Below are positions 6,263 through 6,864 of a DNA stretch of 6,864 nt, in pieces. Within the stretch, counting starts at the first letter, position 1, and each line of letters begins with the position of its first letter. Origin of the DNA: Gammaproteobacteria bacterium (GTDB lineage: Bacteria > Pseudomonadota > Gammaproteobacteria > Pseudomonadales > Pseudohongiellaceae); NCBI GenBank assembly GCA_002684935.1, contig NYWC01000077.1:7263-14126 (forward strand), given 5' to 3'. A model generated the notes under the pieces. That model was not told where the DNA came from. It saw nothing but the letters and a program-made list of their open reading frames with translations, and ran no database searches. The position numbers and the translations under genes are program-made.

Positions 6263-6864
6263 AAATGGCCATAGACTATAGAGAACATTGATGCCCCAAG
6301 GGCTTTTGGTTGCACGTGCTAGCTCGCCGACGCCGCTATAAGAAAATTGAGCATTAGCTAGGCGCGTCGAGAGTATTGTGTTATTTGGCATGATGTCGTC
6401 TGGCCGAATCACACCCTTCACGAGTATCACCTCGCTTCCCTCATTAAGCCCTAACTGCTTTTCTCCAAAGACAACTGCATTTCCGTTTGGCATTACGTCA
6501 ACGACGACCACTGAAATAGAGCCAGTCAAAGAAGCAGACTGTCCCGCAGTGCCTGTACCCGCGCTCGATACTGTAGCGTCGGCGCCTGTAGCTCGGTCTA
6601 AGAAACTTGCGTTAGGGAATAGAGCACCGGCTTCACCCGCAATTATGCCGCCATTCGAAGAAGATCGTTCCGTAGTAAGACCGGTGATCCGAGACGCTTG
6701 CGCAGTCTCATTAAGGATGACGGTAACGATGTCGCCTACTTGCACGGAACCCGCCTTATACGCGCGCCCTGCAGGATACAGCGAGTTTCCGTTATCGAAA
6801 ATCGCGCCGGTTAGCAGCTTCGAGGAGGGCTTTGGTTCTGGATAAGTCAATGCAAAATCAGACT
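6260..6864 (-). CDS. flgH: Flagellar L-ring protein FlgH, 5' end cut by window edge
   Basis: FlgH is an outer-membrane lipoprotein forming the L ring. The visible 200 codons match the family: GAIFDNGNSLYPAGRAYKAG, VGDIVTVILNETAQAS, a Ser/Thr/Gly-rich middle, SISVVVVDVMPNGNAVVFGE, and the C-terminal part GVIRPDDIMPNNTILSTRLA, ANAQFSYSGVG and the terminal WPF. The frame stays open past TTG at 6850 to the right edge (Ser-Asp-Phe-Ala-Leu-Thr-Tyr-Pro), so that TTG is probably an internal leucine, not the start. The lipoprotein signal and its lipobox cysteine should lie just outside the window; full-length FlgH has about 230 residues. flgI starts 10 nt after the stop. Identity is firm; only the N terminus is unseen. 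Confidence 0.96.
   Translation of the reverse strand, partial: SDFALTYPEPKPSSKLLTGAIFDNGNSLYPAGRAYKAGSVQVGDIVTVILNETAQASRITGLTTERSSSNGGIIAGEAGALFPNASFLDRATGADATVSSAGTGTAGQSASLTGSISVVVVDVMPNGNAVVFGEKQLGLNEGSEVILVKGVIRPDDIMPNNTILSTRLANAQFSYSGVGELARATKSPWGINVLYSLWPF

Noticed and set aside
6250..6315. Longer FlgI start at the ATG at 6315
   Set aside because: It would put 22 residues before a clear signal peptide and overlap flgH; the ATG at 6249 has a good AAGGA site.
6848..6850. TTG as the start of flgH
   Set aside because: The frame is open beyond it to the window edge and the lipoprotein signal is missing, so the gene must begin outside.

Overview
The window is a block of flagellar structural genes, all on the minus strand and read right to left: flgH (L ring, 5' end cut off by the right edge), flgI (P ring), flgJ (rod protein), flgK and flgL (hook-filament junction) and fliD (filament cap). 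A short gene for a small cysteine-containing protein follows at the left edge and is cut there. L- and P-ring genes mean a Gram-negative organism. The order flgH-I-J-K-L is typical of Proteobacteria, and the sequences look most like those of marine Gammaproteobacteria; that placement is inference. Base composition is moderate, roughly 40-55 % G+C in the lines counted.

Layout: 6864-6260 flgH; 10 nt gap; 6249-5086 flgI (start moved to the codon that opens the signal peptide and follows AAGGA); 1 nt overlap; 5086-4745 flgJ; 4 nt ATGA overlap; 4748-3141 flgK; 22 nt gap; 3118-2198 flgL; 67 nt gap with a perfect 12-bp palindrome; 2130-379 fliD; 166 nt gap with another 12-bp palindrome; 212-1 small Cys protein, open at the edge. 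flgH to flgL looks like one translationally coupled transcript, and fliD probably belongs to it or has its own promoter in the 67-nt gap. No convincing intrinsic terminator or sigma-28/sigma-54 promoter was found.

The gene products act in assembly order: FlgH and FlgI form the outer-membrane and peptidoglycan bushings around the rod, FlgJ helps build the rod, FlgK and FlgL join hook to filament, and FliD caps the filament tip while flagellin polymerises. Flagellin, FlaG and FliS genes are not in the window.

The most notable points are: (1) FliD carries a cleanly nested module of about 110 residues, richer in G+C than the rest of the gene, which resembles a repeat unit of large bacterial surface proteins; (2) the small CxxC protein gene downstream of fliD; (3) FlgJ has only the rod-binding domain and lacks the peptidoglycan hydrolase domain; (4) flgK holds two G7 tracts 61 bp apart; (5) fliD directly follows flgL instead of sitting with flagellin.
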